A DNA stretch of 64,000 nt from an uncultured Pelagibacteraceae bacterium (GTDB lineage Bacteria > Pseudomonadota > Alphaproteobacteria > Pelagibacterales > Pelagibacteraceae): contig CABZXO010000002.1 of the NCBI GenBank assembly GCA_902529645.1, forward strand, positions 1 to 64,000, written 5' to 3'. A program made the position numbers and the translations under genes. The notes beneath the pieces are model-generated. The model was not told the DNA's origin. It did not search any database and saw only the letters and a program-made list of their open reading frames with translations. This document shows positions 45,829-54,409 of the stretch, in pieces. The first letter of the stretch is position 1; each line of letters begins with the position of its first letter.

Positions 45829-46424
45829 CTAAAATCTGTAGATAAAGAGGCTATATTTTCTTTTGATAATTTTGTGCTATGAGAATACTCTTTATGGTCA
45901 ATTTCAAGCTCAATTTCTGAACTATTAGATTGAAATTTTTCTATTTGATCATCAGTAAAATTAAAATGAACAAACTGTACTGATGAAGCTTTTCCTTCAG
46001 AAGAAGTTCTATCAACATCTTCTTCAGGAACTGCTTTAATTTTCTCACCATTTATTTTCATAAATACTGTTTCTTCTATTCCACCAACTTTTCCAAGAAA
46101 CGCAGCTCTTGAGATAGGATTATCTATTTCAAACATTAAAGTTGCTGTTAGTTCTTTGCCGTTAGGTATTAAAGGATTGTAAGCAGTTAACTCATCCTTA
46201 AGTTGCTCATCACCACCTTTTTCAATGTATAACATTTCTTGTACTTGAGCTAACATTGTTTCATAACTTTCAAAATAAAAAGTAGCATAAGGCCCCAAAG
46301 CAACTCTTCTATTTTTTTTATAATCAACAATACTTTTTCTTAATTCACGTCTCTTTTCTATATAAACATCTAAAGGCATGATGTCTTCTTTTTGAATTTC
46401 TCTTTTTTCTCTAGGCATAATCAT
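45825..46424 (-). CDS. DUF3501 family protein
   Basis: A 199-residue soluble protein without Cys. It opens with the family start REIQKEDIMPLDVYIEKRRELRKSIVDYKKNRRVALGP and includes PNGKELTATLMFEIDNPISR. The function is unknown. This family is regularly found next to a rubrerythrin and a heterodisulfide-reductase-like Fe-S protein, as here, so it probably serves the same redox module. It overlaps the Fe-S protein gene by ATGA. A second ATG lies two codons in. Confidence 0.85.
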   Translation of the reverse strand: MIMPREKREIQKEDIMPLDVYIEKRRELRKSIVDYKKNRRVALGPYATFYFESYETMLAQVQEMLYIEKGGDEQLKDELTAYNPLIPNGKELTATLMFEIDNPISRAAFLGKVGGIEETVFMKINGEKIKAVPEEDVDRTSSEGKASSVQFVHFNFTDDQIEKFQSNSSEIELEIDHKEYSHSTKLSKENIASLSTDFS

Positions 46425-47752
46425 AAGTTATAGCTTTTTGCCACCAATTCGATAGGGTGTAGTGCCTCATCATTAGATATGTTTGTATCAACTTCTAACT
46501 GTTTTAAATGTTTACCAGCTAAAGGACAATCAGAAGCCATATACTTATTATTTTTAGTTTTTATTTGTCTAGCTGTAGGTCTTCCAACTTTATTTGCTAA
46601 ATCATGAGTTTCTTTCATTACTCCAAAAGTTCCTCCATGACCTGCACATCTTTCGACTACATCAATTTTAATGTTTGGTATCAATTTTAACATATCTCTT
46701 GCTTTGATACCCATGTTCTGTGCTCTAGCATGACAAGCATGATGCACGGTTACTCCTCCATCAATCTCATTTAATCCTTCAGCTAATCCCTCATTGTTTG
46801 CAATATCCACAACATACTCATCAATATCCATAACATTTGAAGATAATTTTTTTATTTTTTCATCGTTTGGTAATAACAAGGGCCATTCGAATTTTAACAT
46901 CAATCCACAACTAGCTGTTAAGGTTACTACTTTATATCCTTTATCAATCCATTCAATTAAATCTTTAGAAACTTTTTTGGCCTGTTCAACAACTTTTGGC
47001 AGGTCTGCTTGCTCTAAAAATGGCATCCCACAACAACCAGGATAAGCTTCTTGAACATCTACACCATTTTTTTTCAAAACTTTTAAAGCAGCAACACCCG
47101 TATTTTTTTTATTAAAATTTACAAAACAAGTTGAATAAATAACTACTTTTCTATCTTTAGAAGGTGTTAGATAATTTATGTTATCTTTATTTTTTTTAAA
47201 AAAATATGAAAAAGTTTCTGAGTTATATTTTGGTAACTGAACTCTTTTATCTATTCCAGTAATTAGTTCTAAGATTTTTCTAATTAATTTATTTTTAATA
47301 TTTGTTGCCCAGTTAACTATTTTTGAGAACATAATACCAATTTTAGCGTTTCGATCTATTTGAGCTAATTGTGTTGGTACGCTTGATAATTTACCTAATT
47401 TTTTTTGAGCCGTTCTATATCGCAACATTAAATGTGGAAAATCTAGATCAAAATCGTGGGGTGGAACATATGGGCATTTAGTCATAAAACACATATCACA
47501 CAAAGTACAGGCATCAACAACAGGTGCAAATTGATCACTAGATAAGCTTTCAACATCCTCATTTTTGGACTCATCAATCATGTCAAATAGTTTAGGAAAT
47601 GAATCGCATAGATTAAAACATCTTCTGCATCCATGACAAATATCAAACACTCTTCTCATTTCAGAGTCTAACTTTTCAGGATTTAAAAAATCAGGACTCT
47701 CAAAATCTATGGGATGTCGTACAGGTGCACCTAAACTTCCTTCTTTGCTCAT
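46421..47752 (-). CDS. Heterodisulfide-reductase/GlpC-like Fe-S protein
   Basis: A 443-residue cytosolic redox protein. Two ferredoxin-like clusters are bound by Cys39/42/45/49 (CHGCRRCFNLC) and Cys82/85/88/93 (CTLCDMCFMTKCP). The C-terminal half has CCG-type repeats. The first is intact (TCFVN..., PGCCGMPF). The second lacks one cysteine (ERCAGHGGTFG), which may alter or prevent binding of a second non-cubane cluster. It probably passes electrons between a quinone or thiol donor and the co-encoded rubrerythrin. No GlpA/GlpB partners are present, so it is not a normal glycerol-3-phosphate dehydrogenase. Confidence 0.87.
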   Translation of the reverse strand: MSKEGSLGAPVRHPIDFESPDFLNPEKLDSEMRRVFDICHGCRRCFNLCDSFPKLFDMIDESKNEDVESLSSDQFAPVVDACTLCDMCFMTKCPYVPPHDFDLDFPHLMLRYRTAQKKLGKLSSVPTQLAQIDRNAKIGIMFSKIVNWATNIKNKLIRKILELITGIDKRVQLPKYNSETFSYFFKKNKDNINYLTPSKDRKVVIYSTCFVNFNKKNTGVAALKVLKKNGVDVQEAYPGCCGMPFLEQADLPKVVEQAKKVSKDLIEWIDKGYKVVTLTASCGLMLKFEWPLLLPNDEKIKKLSSNVMDIDEYVVDIANNEGLAEGLNEIDGGVTVHHACHARAQNMGIKARDMLKLIPNIKIDVVERCAGHGGTFGVMKETHDLANKVGRPTARQIKTKNNKYMASDCPLAGKHLKQLEVDTNISNDEALHPIELVAKSYNL

Positions 47753-47784
47753 ATAATTATGTTGTTTGAAATTCGAATTGTTTT

Positions 47785-47807
47785 TAGTGGGCGTTAGTCG
47801 CCCACTA
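47785..47807. promoter_or_regulatory. GC-rich intercistronic hairpin after rubrerythrin
   Basis: A perfect 9-bp stem (TAGTGGGCG / CGCCCACTA) with a 5-nt loop, 10 nt beyond the rubrerythrin stop and 33 nt before the Fe-S protein start. No T-run follows on the minus strand, so it is more likely an mRNA-stabilising or processing structure than a terminator. Confidence 0.6.
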
Positions 47808-47817
47808 AGAAATTTGA

Positions 47818-48234
47818 TTAACTAATAGACTCTAAAGTTTTTTGGAATTTACCAGCATGTGATTTTTCAGCTTTTGCTAAAGTTTCAAACCAGTCAGCAA
47901 TTTCCTCAAAACCTTCTTCTCTTGCCGTTTTAGCCATACCTGGGTACATATCAGTGTATTCATGCGTTTCACCTTGTACTGCAGAAGCCAAGTTAGCTTT
48001 TGTTTCACCAATTGGCATACCAGTTCCTGGATCGCCAACTTCTTCTAGATACTCCAAATGACCATGTGCATGACCAGTTTCACCTTCGGCTGTTGATCTA
48101 AAAACTGCAGCTACATCATTGTAACCTTCTATGTCAGCTTTTTGTGCAAAATAAAGATATCTTCTGTTTGCTTGACTTTCACCAGCAAACGCTTCCTTTA
48201 AATTTTCCTCTGTTTTACTTCCTTTTAAAGACAT
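47818..48234 (-). CDS. Rubrerythrin (short form, no rubredoxin domain)
   Basis: A 138-residue di-iron ferritin-like protein. Ligands are visible as E19 ([12 protein letters not shown]), E52xxH55, E89/E92 (QGETHEY) and E123xxH126. The usual C-terminal rubredoxin CxxC domain is missing, so electrons must come from another protein, perhaps the Fe-S protein encoded next. The likely role is peroxide reduction. A strong AAGGAG ribosome site and a TTGACA promoter abutting an Irr-box-like motif point to high, iron- or heme-controlled expression. Confidence 0.93.
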   Translation of the reverse strand: MSLKGSKTEENLKEAFAGESQANRRYLYFAQKADIEGYNDVAAVFRSTAEGETGHAHGHLEYLEEVGDPGTGMPIGETKANLASAVQGETHEYTDMYPGMAKTAREEGFEEIADWFETLAKAEKSHAGKFQKTLESIS

Positions 48235-48262
48235 TTTTTCTCCTTTTTAATGATTAACAAAC

Positions 48263-48309
48263 CATATAATGCATCTTAACAGTATGTCAATAGTTTAGAA
48301 TTATTATAA
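48263..48309 (-). promoter_or_regulatory. Rubrerythrin promoter with abutting Irr-box-like site
   Basis: Minus strand: -35 TTGACA (48285-48290), a 16-nt spacer and -10 TATATG (48263-48268), about 28 nt before the start codon. Directly upstream of the -35 lies a 19-bp motif (48291-48309) that reads TAGTTTAGAATTATTATAA on the plus strand. It differs by one base from the site before irr. Confidence 0.6.
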
Positions 48310-48339
48310 TGTAGATTTTAAGTGTATGATTTAATTAAA

Positions 48340-48768
48340 TTATTTTTGAGTTTGATTATCACTCGCAACTCTAACCAACAATTCAACTGAATTTATTTTT
48401 TTTCCTGTAATTTTTTTTCTAATATTTATTTTGTCTATATCACTCTCATCACAATCAATTAACTCGTGCGTGTCTTCATCAAAAAAATGATGATGTGCTG
48501 ATGTGTTTGTATCAAAATAACTTTTGTGACTATCGATTGAAATTTCTTTTAAATATCCTTTTTTTTCAAATGCATGAACAGTGTTATAAACTGTAGCTAA
48601 AGAGATCTTTTGATTCATCTGCTCAGATATCATTTTAACTAAATCGTTAATGGTGAAGTGGAAAGTTTTTTCTCTATTATACAAAACTTCACACATTTTT
48701 ATTCTTTGCTTGGTGGGTCTAAGCCCAACTTCTCTTAATTTTTCAATAAAATTGCAGTTTTTTGGCAT
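48340..48768 (-). CDS. irr: Fur-family iron/heme regulator Irr
   Basis: A 142-residue winged-helix regulator. The DNA-binding domain has LRPTKQRIKMCEVLY and the recognition helix QKISLATVYNTVHAFEKKGYLKEI. The hinge HHHFFDEDTHELIDCDES carries the HHHFF form seen in Irr instead of the HHHDH of Fur. It lacks the C-terminal CxxC zinc sites of many Fur proteins. In Alphaproteobacteria Irr senses heme and controls iron genes. Its position divergent from fabA is a conserved alphaproteobacterial arrangement. The N-terminal heme motif of Bradyrhizobium Irr is not present. Confidence 0.88.
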   Translation of the reverse strand: MPKNCNFIEKLREVGLRPTKQRIKMCEVLYNREKTFHFTINDLVKMISEQMNQKISLATVYNTVHAFEKKGYLKEISIDSHKSYFDTNTSAHHHFFDEDTHELIDCDESDIDKINIRKKITGKKINSVELLVRVASDNQTQK

Positions 48769-48774
48769 TGTTTT

Positions 48775-48793
48775 TTATAATTATTCTAAACTA
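48775..48793 (-). promoter_or_regulatory. Irr-box-like motif upstream of irr
   Basis: TAGTTTAGAATAATTATAA on the minus strand, 6 bp before the irr start, with a TTTAGAAT half and an imperfect inverted half (TTATAA). The known alphaproteobacterial iron control element has TTCTAAA-type half-sites, as I recall it. The placement suggests autoregulation and perhaps an effect on divergent fabA. Confidence 0.55.
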
Positions 48794-48860
48794 TGAATAA
48801 AAATATAGTGTTTTATTATATTATATTAAGATTAAATCAAGTATTAAGGGTGCTCAAATT

Positions 48861-49361
48861 ATGAAAAAAAACTCATACTCCTATGATGATCTAATAACTT
48901 GTGGAAATGGTGATCTTTTTGGTCCTGGTAATGCAAAATTACCTCTCCCACCAATGCTAATGTTTGACAGAATAACTGAAATCAATGAAAATAATGGTAC
49001 ATTTAATAAAGGTTCTTTAAAAGCTGAATTAGATATTAAAAATGATCTTTGGTTTTTTGATTGTCATTTTAAGAAAGATCCAGTTATGCCAGGATGTTTA
49101 GGTTTAGATGCAATGTGGCAACTGGTAGGTTTTTTTCTAGGTTGGCTTGGAAACCCTGGAAAAGGAAGAGCTTTAGGTGTGGGTACTGTAAAATTTACAG
49201 GTGAAGTTTTACAGAGTGTGAAAAATGTTAGATATGAAATAGATATGAAGAAAATTATGTCTCCTGGAGGAACTACTGTTGGTCTTGCGAATGGGATTGT
49301 TCTTGCAGATAATAAAAAAATATATTCAGCAGAAAGTTTAAAAGTAGGATTATTTAAATAA
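48861..49361 (+). CDS. fabA: 3-hydroxydecanoyl-ACP dehydratase/isomerase
   Basis: A 166-residue hotdog enzyme that introduces the cis double bond in unsaturated fatty acid synthesis. The catalytic His is in [24 protein letters not shown] (about 69-92), with the acidic residue in LGLDAMWQ. An AAGGGTG ribosome site lies 10 nt before the ATG. It overlaps fabB by TAATG, and together they form the anaerobic unsaturated pathway. Confidence 0.97.
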   Translation: MKKNSYSYDDLITCGNGDLFGPGNAKLPLPPMLMFDRITEINENNGTFNKGSLKAELDIKNDLWFFDCHFKKDPVMPGCLGLDAMWQLVGFFLGWLGNPGKGRALGVGTVKFTGEVLQSVKNVRYEIDMKKIMSPGGTTVGLANGIVLADNKKIYSAESLKVGLFK

Positions 49362-50572
49362 TGAGGAGAGTGGTTATTTCAGGTTTAGGTATTATCTCTT
49401 GTTTAGGAAATAATCAAGAAGAAGTTCATCAGTCTCTATTAAATTCAAAATCAGGAATCTCTTTCGCAGAAGAATATAAAGAGCATAATTTAAAAAGTCA
49501 TGTTCATGGTAAACCAAATATTAAACTTGAAGATCATATCGATAGAAAAACAATTAGGTTTATGGGTTCAGGCTCAGCTTACAATTATATTGCAATGAAA
49601 GAAGCTATTGAAGATTCTGGACTAGAAGAAAGTGAAGTAAGTAATTTTAAAACTGGAATTGTGATGGGCTCAGGTGGACCTTCTATAGAAAATGTAATTT
49701 TAGCTGCAGATAAAACTAGAGCGAAGACACCAAAATTAATGGGACCTTTTATTGTTCCAAGAACTATGGCCAGTACTGCTTCTGCAACACTTGCTGTACC
49801 ATTTAAAATTAAAGGAACTAACTACACAATGAGTTCTGCTTGTGCAACTAGTGGACATTGCATAGGAAATTCTATGGAATTAATTCAAATGGGTAAACAG
49901 GATGTTGTTTTTGCAGGTGGTAGTGAAGAAATTCATTGGGCAATGACAGCAATGTTTGACGCTATGACAGCTTTATCATCAAAATATAATGACACTCCAC
50001 AATCTGCGTCTAGAGCTTATGACAAAACTAGAGATGGGTTTGTGATTGCAGGTGGTGCAGGCGTATTAGTACTTGAAGAATACGAACATGCTAAAGCACG
50101 AGGAGCTAAAATATACGCAGAATTAACTGGTTATGGAGCAACTTCGGATGGATACGACATGGTAGCGCCATCGGGTGAAGGCGCTGTTAGATGTATGAAA
50201 ATGGCAATGACAACTGCTAAAAATAAAATTGATTATATTAATACTCATGGAACATCTACTCCAGTTGGAGATATAACTGAGCTTAATGCTATTAAGGAAA
50301 CTTTTGAAGAAGATATTCCAAAAATAAGTTCAACAAAATCTTTATCGGGTCATCCTTTAGGGGCTGCTTCAGTGCATGAAGCAATCTATTGTTTGATAAT
50401 GATGAAAAATAATTTCATAACAGGTTCAGCAAATATTACAGATATAGATGATGATGCTAAAAAATTTCCAATTGTTGCGAAAACCGAAACAGGAGCAACT
50501 TTAAATACAGTAATGTCAAATAGCTTTGGCTTTGGTGGAACTAATGCGGCTTTAATTTTTGAAAAGGTTTAG
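49361..50572 (+). CDS. fabB: Beta-ketoacyl-ACP synthase I
   Basis: A 403-residue condensing enzyme needed to elongate unsaturated acyl chains. The active-site Cys is in [13 protein letters not shown] (about 161-173). The two histidines are in [12 protein letters not shown] and [14 protein letters not shown]. The C-terminal glycine loop is [15 protein letters not shown]. Its coupling to fabA supports FabB instead of FabF. Confidence 0.96.
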   Translation: MRRVVISGLGIISCLGNNQEEVHQSLLNSKSGISFAEEYKEHNLKSHVHGKPNIKLEDHIDRKTIRFMGSGSAYNYIAMKEAIEDSGLEESEVSNFKTGIVMGSGGPSIENVILAADKTRAKTPKLMGPFIVPRTMASTASATLAVPFKIKGTNYTMSSACATSGHCIGNSMELIQMGKQDVVFAGGSEEIHWAMTAMFDAMTALSSKYNDTPQSASRAYDKTRDGFVIAGGAGVLVLEEYEHAKARGAKIYAELTGYGATSDGYDMVAPSGEGAVRCMKMAMTTAKNKIDYINTHGTSTPVGDITELNAIKETFEEDIPKISSTKSLSGHPLGAASVHEAIYCLIMMKNNFITGSANITDIDDDAKKFPIVAKTETGATLNTVMSNSFGFGGTNAALIFEKV

Positions 50573-50575
50573 TTT

Positions 50576-51361
50576 ATGAGTTTGATGAAAGGTAAAAAAG
50601 GATTAATCATGGGTGTTGCTAATGAAAGATCTATTGCTTGGGGTATTTCTCAAAAACTTGCAGAGGCTGGAGCTGAGTTAGCATTTACTTATTTAGGTGA
50701 TGCTTTAAAAAAAAGAGTAGTTCCTTTAGCAGAAAAATTAAATTCAAATATTACATTTAGTTGTGATGTTGAAAAAAAAGAAGAAGTTGTAAAATTATTT
50801 GAGGATATCAAATCCCAATGGGGTGAAATTGATTTTGTAGTTCATGCAGTTGCTTTCTCTGATAAATCAGAGTTATCAGGTGAATATTTAAATACAACCA
50901 GAGAAAACTTTTTAAGAAGTATGTTAATCTCATGCTTTTCATTTACTGAAGTAGCAAAAGAAGTTTCAAAGGTAATGAAACAAGGTGGAAGCTTATTAAC
51001 TTTAACTTATGAGTCTACGAAAGCAATTCCAAATTATAACGTAATGGGTGTTTGTAAATCAGCTTTAGAGGCAAGTGTTAAATATTTAGCTAGAGATTTG
51101 GGTGCTAAAGGCATGAGAGTAAATGCTATAAGTGCAGGACCTATCAAGACATTGGCTGCCTCTGCAATTGGAGACGCAAAATTCCTATATAAATGGAATG
51201 AAGACCATTCTTTTCTTAAGAGAAATGTAGATATCCATGATGTTGGAAATTCAGCATTATATCTACTAAGTGACCTTGCAAACGGAGTTACTGGTGAAAT
51301 TCACTACGTAGATGCTGGATATAATAAGGTAGGAATGCCAGATCCTAAAAATATAACCTAA
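50576..51361 (+). CDS. fabI: Enoyl-ACP reductase [NADH]
   Basis: A 261-residue short-chain dehydrogenase fold enzyme that completes each fatty acid elongation cycle. The FabI-type nucleotide loop is GVANERSIAWGIS (about 14-26). The catalytic Tyr and Lys are in YNVMGVCKSALEASVKYLA, a Y-X6-K spacing typical of FabI. It lies 3 nt after fabB and completes the fabA-fabB-fabI set. Confidence 0.96.
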   Translation: MSLMKGKKGLIMGVANERSIAWGISQKLAEAGAELAFTYLGDALKKRVVPLAEKLNSNITFSCDVEKKEEVVKLFEDIKSQWGEIDFVVHAVAFSDKSELSGEYLNTTRENFLRSMLISCFSFTEVAKEVSKVMKQGGSLLTLTYESTKAIPNYNVMGVCKSALEASVKYLARDLGAKGMRVNAISAGPIKTLAASAIGDAKFLYKWNEDHSFLKRNVDIHDVGNSALYLLSDLANGVTGEIHYVDAGYNKVGMPDPKNIT

Positions 51362-51388
51362 AGTTTAGTTAAATTTAGTTAAAAATAT

Positions 51389-51595
51389 ATGAAAGGATAC
51401 AGATTTATTACTGATGATGATACAGCAAGATTTTGTAATCGAGTAACTGAGGCATTATCGAATGGATGGAAATTATATGGTGAACCCAAAATGACATTTG
51501 ATAAAAAACGAGGAATAATGCGTTGTGGCCAAGCAGTTATTAAAAATGTTCCAAATAAAAAATACTCAAAAAAGATAAATTTATCTTCAATATAA
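51389..51595 (+). CDS. DUF1737 small protein
   Basis: A 68-residue basic protein. The family core is clear: YRFITDDDTARFCNRVTEALSNGWKLYGEP (about 4-33), then RCGQAVIK. Its function is unknown, and relatives occur widely in Proteobacteria as short free-standing proteins. It follows fabI by 27 nt and may be the last gene of the fab transcript. A terminator follows. Confidence 0.85.
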   Translation: MKGYRFITDDDTARFCNRVTEALSNGWKLYGEPKMTFDKKRGIMRCGQAVIKNVPNKKYSKKINLSSI

Positions 51596-51630
51596 AAAAC
51601 CCCCGGAATTCTCATTACAGGGGTTTAAAA
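51594..51630. terminator. Bidirectional terminator between DUF1737 gene and pnp
   Basis: Stem AAACCCC/GGGGTTT with a 16-nt loop. On the minus strand it is followed by six T, so it is a good stop for pnp. On the plus strand the following T-run is weaker. Confidence 0.75.
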
Positions 51631-51649
51631 TTTTAATTTAATTTATAGA

Positions 51650-53722
51650 TTATTCAGCAGCTTGTTTCATAGAAAGTTTAACTTTACCTCTGTCGAAACC
51701 AATCACTTTAACTTTAACTTCGTCACCTTCTTTGACAACGTCAGTAACTTTAGCTACTCTTTTATCCGCTAGTTCTGAGATATGAACTAGTCCATCTTGT
51801 TTTCCTAAGAAATTAACAAATGCACCAAACTCCATAATCTTCATTACTTTACCTGAATAAATTTTATTTAATTCAGCTTTTGCAGTAATGTCTTTAATCA
51901 TTTGCATTGCGATGTTTCTAGACTCTTCATCTGGGGCAGCAACTGTTACCACACCTTCGTCATTTACATCTACTTTCGCACCTGATTTTTCAACTATCTC
52001 TCTGATTGTTGCACCCCCTTTTCCAATTACGGCAGCAATGTCTTTTTTATCTACATTGACTTGTTCCATTTTTGGAGTGTGTTTTCCAACATCAGATCTT
52101 GAAGCTGATAATGCTTTATTCATTTCACCTAAGATGTGAACTCTTCCATCTTTAGCTTGGCTTAACGCCTGCTCCATAATTTCAAATGTAATACCTGTAA
52201 TTTTGATGTCCATTTGAAGAGAGGTAATACCATCTTTAGTTCCAGCAACTTTAAAGTCCATGTCACCAAGGTGATCTTCATCACCTAAAATATCTGATAG
52301 AACACTAAAATCATTACCTTCTTTAATTAATCCCATTGCAATACCTGCAACTGGCTCTTTTATTGGTACTCCAGCATCCATTAATGCTAAAGATGTTCCA
52401 CAAACGGTAGCCATTGAAGAAGAACCATTAGACTCAGTAATCTCTGAAACTACTCTAAAAGTATATGGAAATGCTTCTTTTGTTGGTAATGAAGAATTGA
52501 TTGCTCTCCAAGCTAATTTTCCATGACCAATTTCTCTTCTACCTGTTCCAATTCTTCCAGTTTCTCCAACTGAAAAAGGAGGGAAATTATAGTGAAGCAT
52601 AAATCGTTCTCTTTGAAGACCATCTAAGCTTTCAATTCTCTGTTCATCATCAGATGTTCCTAAAGTTGCAACTACTATTGCTTGAGTTTCACCTCTAGTA
52701 AACAATGCTGAACCATGTGCTCTTGGCAAAACACCCACTTCACATTCGATAGGTCTTACATCTGATAAACCTCTACCATCAATTCTATTTTTGTTTTTTA
52801 GAATGTCAGATCTGACAATTGATTTTTCTAGATTTTTTAACTGACTGTTGACATCAAGATCAGTGTAATTTTCATCTTCCTCATAAAGCTTTTTAGCTTT
52901 ATCAGTGATTTCAGAGATTTGATTTGATCTATCTTGTTTATCTCTTGTTGAAAAAGCTTTCTTAAGATCTTCCGTAAAAGTTTCCTCAAGTTTTTTCTTA
53001 ACTTCAGATAAATCTTTTTTGTCAACTGTCCACTCAGGCTTTCTACATTCTTTTGCAAGTTCCTCGATCATCTCAATTACTGGAACAAAACTTTCGTGAC
53101 CAAATTTAACTGCGTTTAACATTTCTTCCTCTGTTAAACCATTAGCTTCTGACTCAACCATTAGCACAGCATCTTTTGTACCTGCTACAACCAAATCTAA
53201 TTTTGATTTTTCTAAATCTGCTTTAGATGGATTTAGAACATATTTACCATCAATAAAACCAACTCTTGAAGCTCCTACAGGTCCCATGAATGGCATTCCT
53301 GATATAGCTAAAGCTGCTGAAGATGCAGTGATTGATAATATATCTGGCTCATTTTCTTTATCGTATGAAATTACTGTTGGTAATAACTGTACTTCATTTT
53401 TAAATTCATCAGGAAACAAAGGTCTGATTGGTCTATCAATTAATCTAGAGATTAATGTTTCACTTTCAGTTGGTCTTGCTTCTCTTTTAAAATACCCACC
53501 TGGAATTTTTCCAGCTGCATAATATTTTTCTTGGTAATTTACAGATAATGGAAAGTAATCCATATCAGGATTTACTTTTTTTGCCCCGACTACTGTTGCT
53601 AGTACGACTGTCTCTCCACATGTTGCGATTATTGCACCGTCTGCCTGTCTTGCTACTTTACCTGTCTCTAAACTTATCTTCTTTCCTGCTACTTCAATTT
53701 CCTTCTTATATACTTTAAACAT
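51650..53722 (-). CDS. pnp: Polyribonucleotide nucleotidyltransferase
   Basis: A 690-residue 3'-5' phosphorolytic RNase of the degradosome. It has a first RNase PH domain (1-~145), an alpha-helical linker, a second RNase PH domain with catalytic [28 protein letters not shown] (~380-410), a KH domain ([21 protein letters not shown]) and a C-terminal S1 domain ([28 protein letters not shown]). It follows rpsO as usual. The leader between them is a purine-rich quasi-repeat. Confidence 0.97.
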   Translation of the reverse strand: MFKVYKKEIEVAGKKISLETGKVARQADGAIIATCGETVVLATVVGAKKVNPDMDYFPLSVNYQEKYYAAGKIPGGYFKREARPTESETLISRLIDRPIRPLFPDEFKNEVQLLPTVISYDKENEPDILSITASSAALAISGMPFMGPVGASRVGFIDGKYVLNPSKADLEKSKLDLVVAGTKDAVLMVESEANGLTEEEMLNAVKFGHESFVPVIEMIEELAKECRKPEWTVDKKDLSEVKKKLEETFTEDLKKAFSTRDKQDRSNQISEITDKAKKLYEEDENYTDLDVNSQLKNLEKSIVRSDILKNKNRIDGRGLSDVRPIECEVGVLPRAHGSALFTRGETQAIVVATLGTSDDEQRIESLDGLQRERFMLHYNFPPFSVGETGRIGTGRREIGHGKLAWRAINSSLPTKEAFPYTFRVVSEITESNGSSSMATVCGTSLALMDAGVPIKEPVAGIAMGLIKEGNDFSVLSDILGDEDHLGDMDFKVAGTKDGITSLQMDIKITGITFEIMEQALSQAKDGRVHILGEMNKALSASRSDVGKHTPKMEQVNVDKKDIAAVIGKGGATIREIVEKSGAKVDVNDEGVVTVAAPDEESRNIAMQMIKDITAKAELNKIYSGKVMKIMEFGAFVNFLGKQDGLVHISELADKRVAKVTDVVKEGDEVKVKVIGFDRGKVKLSMKQAAE

Positions 53723-53765
53723 TTCATTTCCATTTCGTTTCGTTCGTTTCGTTCCATTCCGTTCT
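53723..53765 (-). repeat. Purine-rich quasi-repeat leader of pnp
   Basis: On the minus strand nearly every base is A or G with regular C or T (units such as ACGAA, ACGA, AATGGA). On the plus strand it is CGTTT/CGTT/CATTT units. It ends at the pnp start codon and contains its ribosome binding region. It is much less AT-biased than other spacers here. Confidence 0.65.
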
Positions 53766-53779
53766 ATCTAATTTGACTT

Positions 53780-54028
53780 CTACTTTCTTAAATTCAATTT
53801 CGACAGTACATTTTTGTAAGAATCCATTTTATTTTTCTTTAAGTATTCTAACAATTTCTTTCTTCTATTTACTGCTCTCAACAATCCAACAGATGAATGT
53901 TTATCCTTTTTGAATTGCTTAATATGCTTAGAGAGAGTTTCAATTTTCTCAGTTAGCAAAGCAATCTGTATCTCTGAAGATCCAGTATCTTTATCGTGCA
54001 TTGCTAATTCTTGTACTTTTTTGTTCAT
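53780..54028 (-). CDS. rpsO: 30S ribosomal protein S15
   Basis: An 82-residue 16S-binding protein. DTGSSEIQIALLTEKIETLSKHIKQFKKDKHSSVGLLRAVNRRKKLLEYLK matches S15. It lacks about seven N-terminal residues of the usual 89. The highly conserved HHSRRGL segment reads KHSSVGL, a notable change at an rRNA-contacting loop. It lies 12 nt after rbfA; truB, usually between them, is absent. Confidence 0.94.
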   Translation of the reverse strand: MNKKVQELAMHDKDTGSSEIQIALLTEKIETLSKHIKQFKKDKHSSVGLLRAVNRRKKLLEYLKKNKMDSYKNVLSKLNLRK

Positions 54029-54040
54029 GCCTCTTTCTTT

Positions 54041-54409
54041 CTATTTATTTGTTTGTTTTATTAAGTTTTCTATTTTTTCCGCATACTCAAAAGACTCGTC
54101 TTTTCTAAAAAGTAATTTTGGTAAAAATTTCATAACCACTTTTTGTGATAAATTTTTTCTTATTAAAAATGAATATTCCTTCAAAACATTAATTGTTTCC
54201 TCAGCATTTTTCCCTCCTAATGGAAGAACATATACTTTGGCAATTTTTAAATCCGGACTCATTTTAACTTCAGTAACCGTTATAGTATTTGTTTCTAAAT
54301 TTGGCACCTTAGCCTCATTTCTTATAAAAATCATACTTAAAGACTGCTTTATCATTTCACCTACTCTCAGCTGTCTTTGAGAAACTGGTTTACCTATTCT
54401 ATCTGCCAT
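54041..54409 (-). CDS. rbfA: 30S ribosome-binding factor A
   Basis: A 122-residue KH-like protein that helps mature the 5' end of 16S rRNA. It begins RIGKPVSQRQLRVGEMIKQSLSMIF and includes TVTEVKMSPDLKIAKVYVLPLGG, both typical. The start overlaps the infB stop by one base, so infB and rbfA are coupled. Confidence 0.93.
   Translation of the reverse strand: MADRIGKPVSQRQLRVGEMIKQSLSMIFIRNEAKVPNLETNTITVTEVKMSPDLKIAKVYVLPLGGKNAEETINVLKEYSFLIRKNLSQKVVMKFLPKLLFRKDESFEYAEKIENLIKQTNK

Noticed and set aside
52837..53058. Minus-strand frame of 73 codons inside pnp
   Set aside because: A Lys/Leu-rich alternative frame of pnp; no independent start signals.
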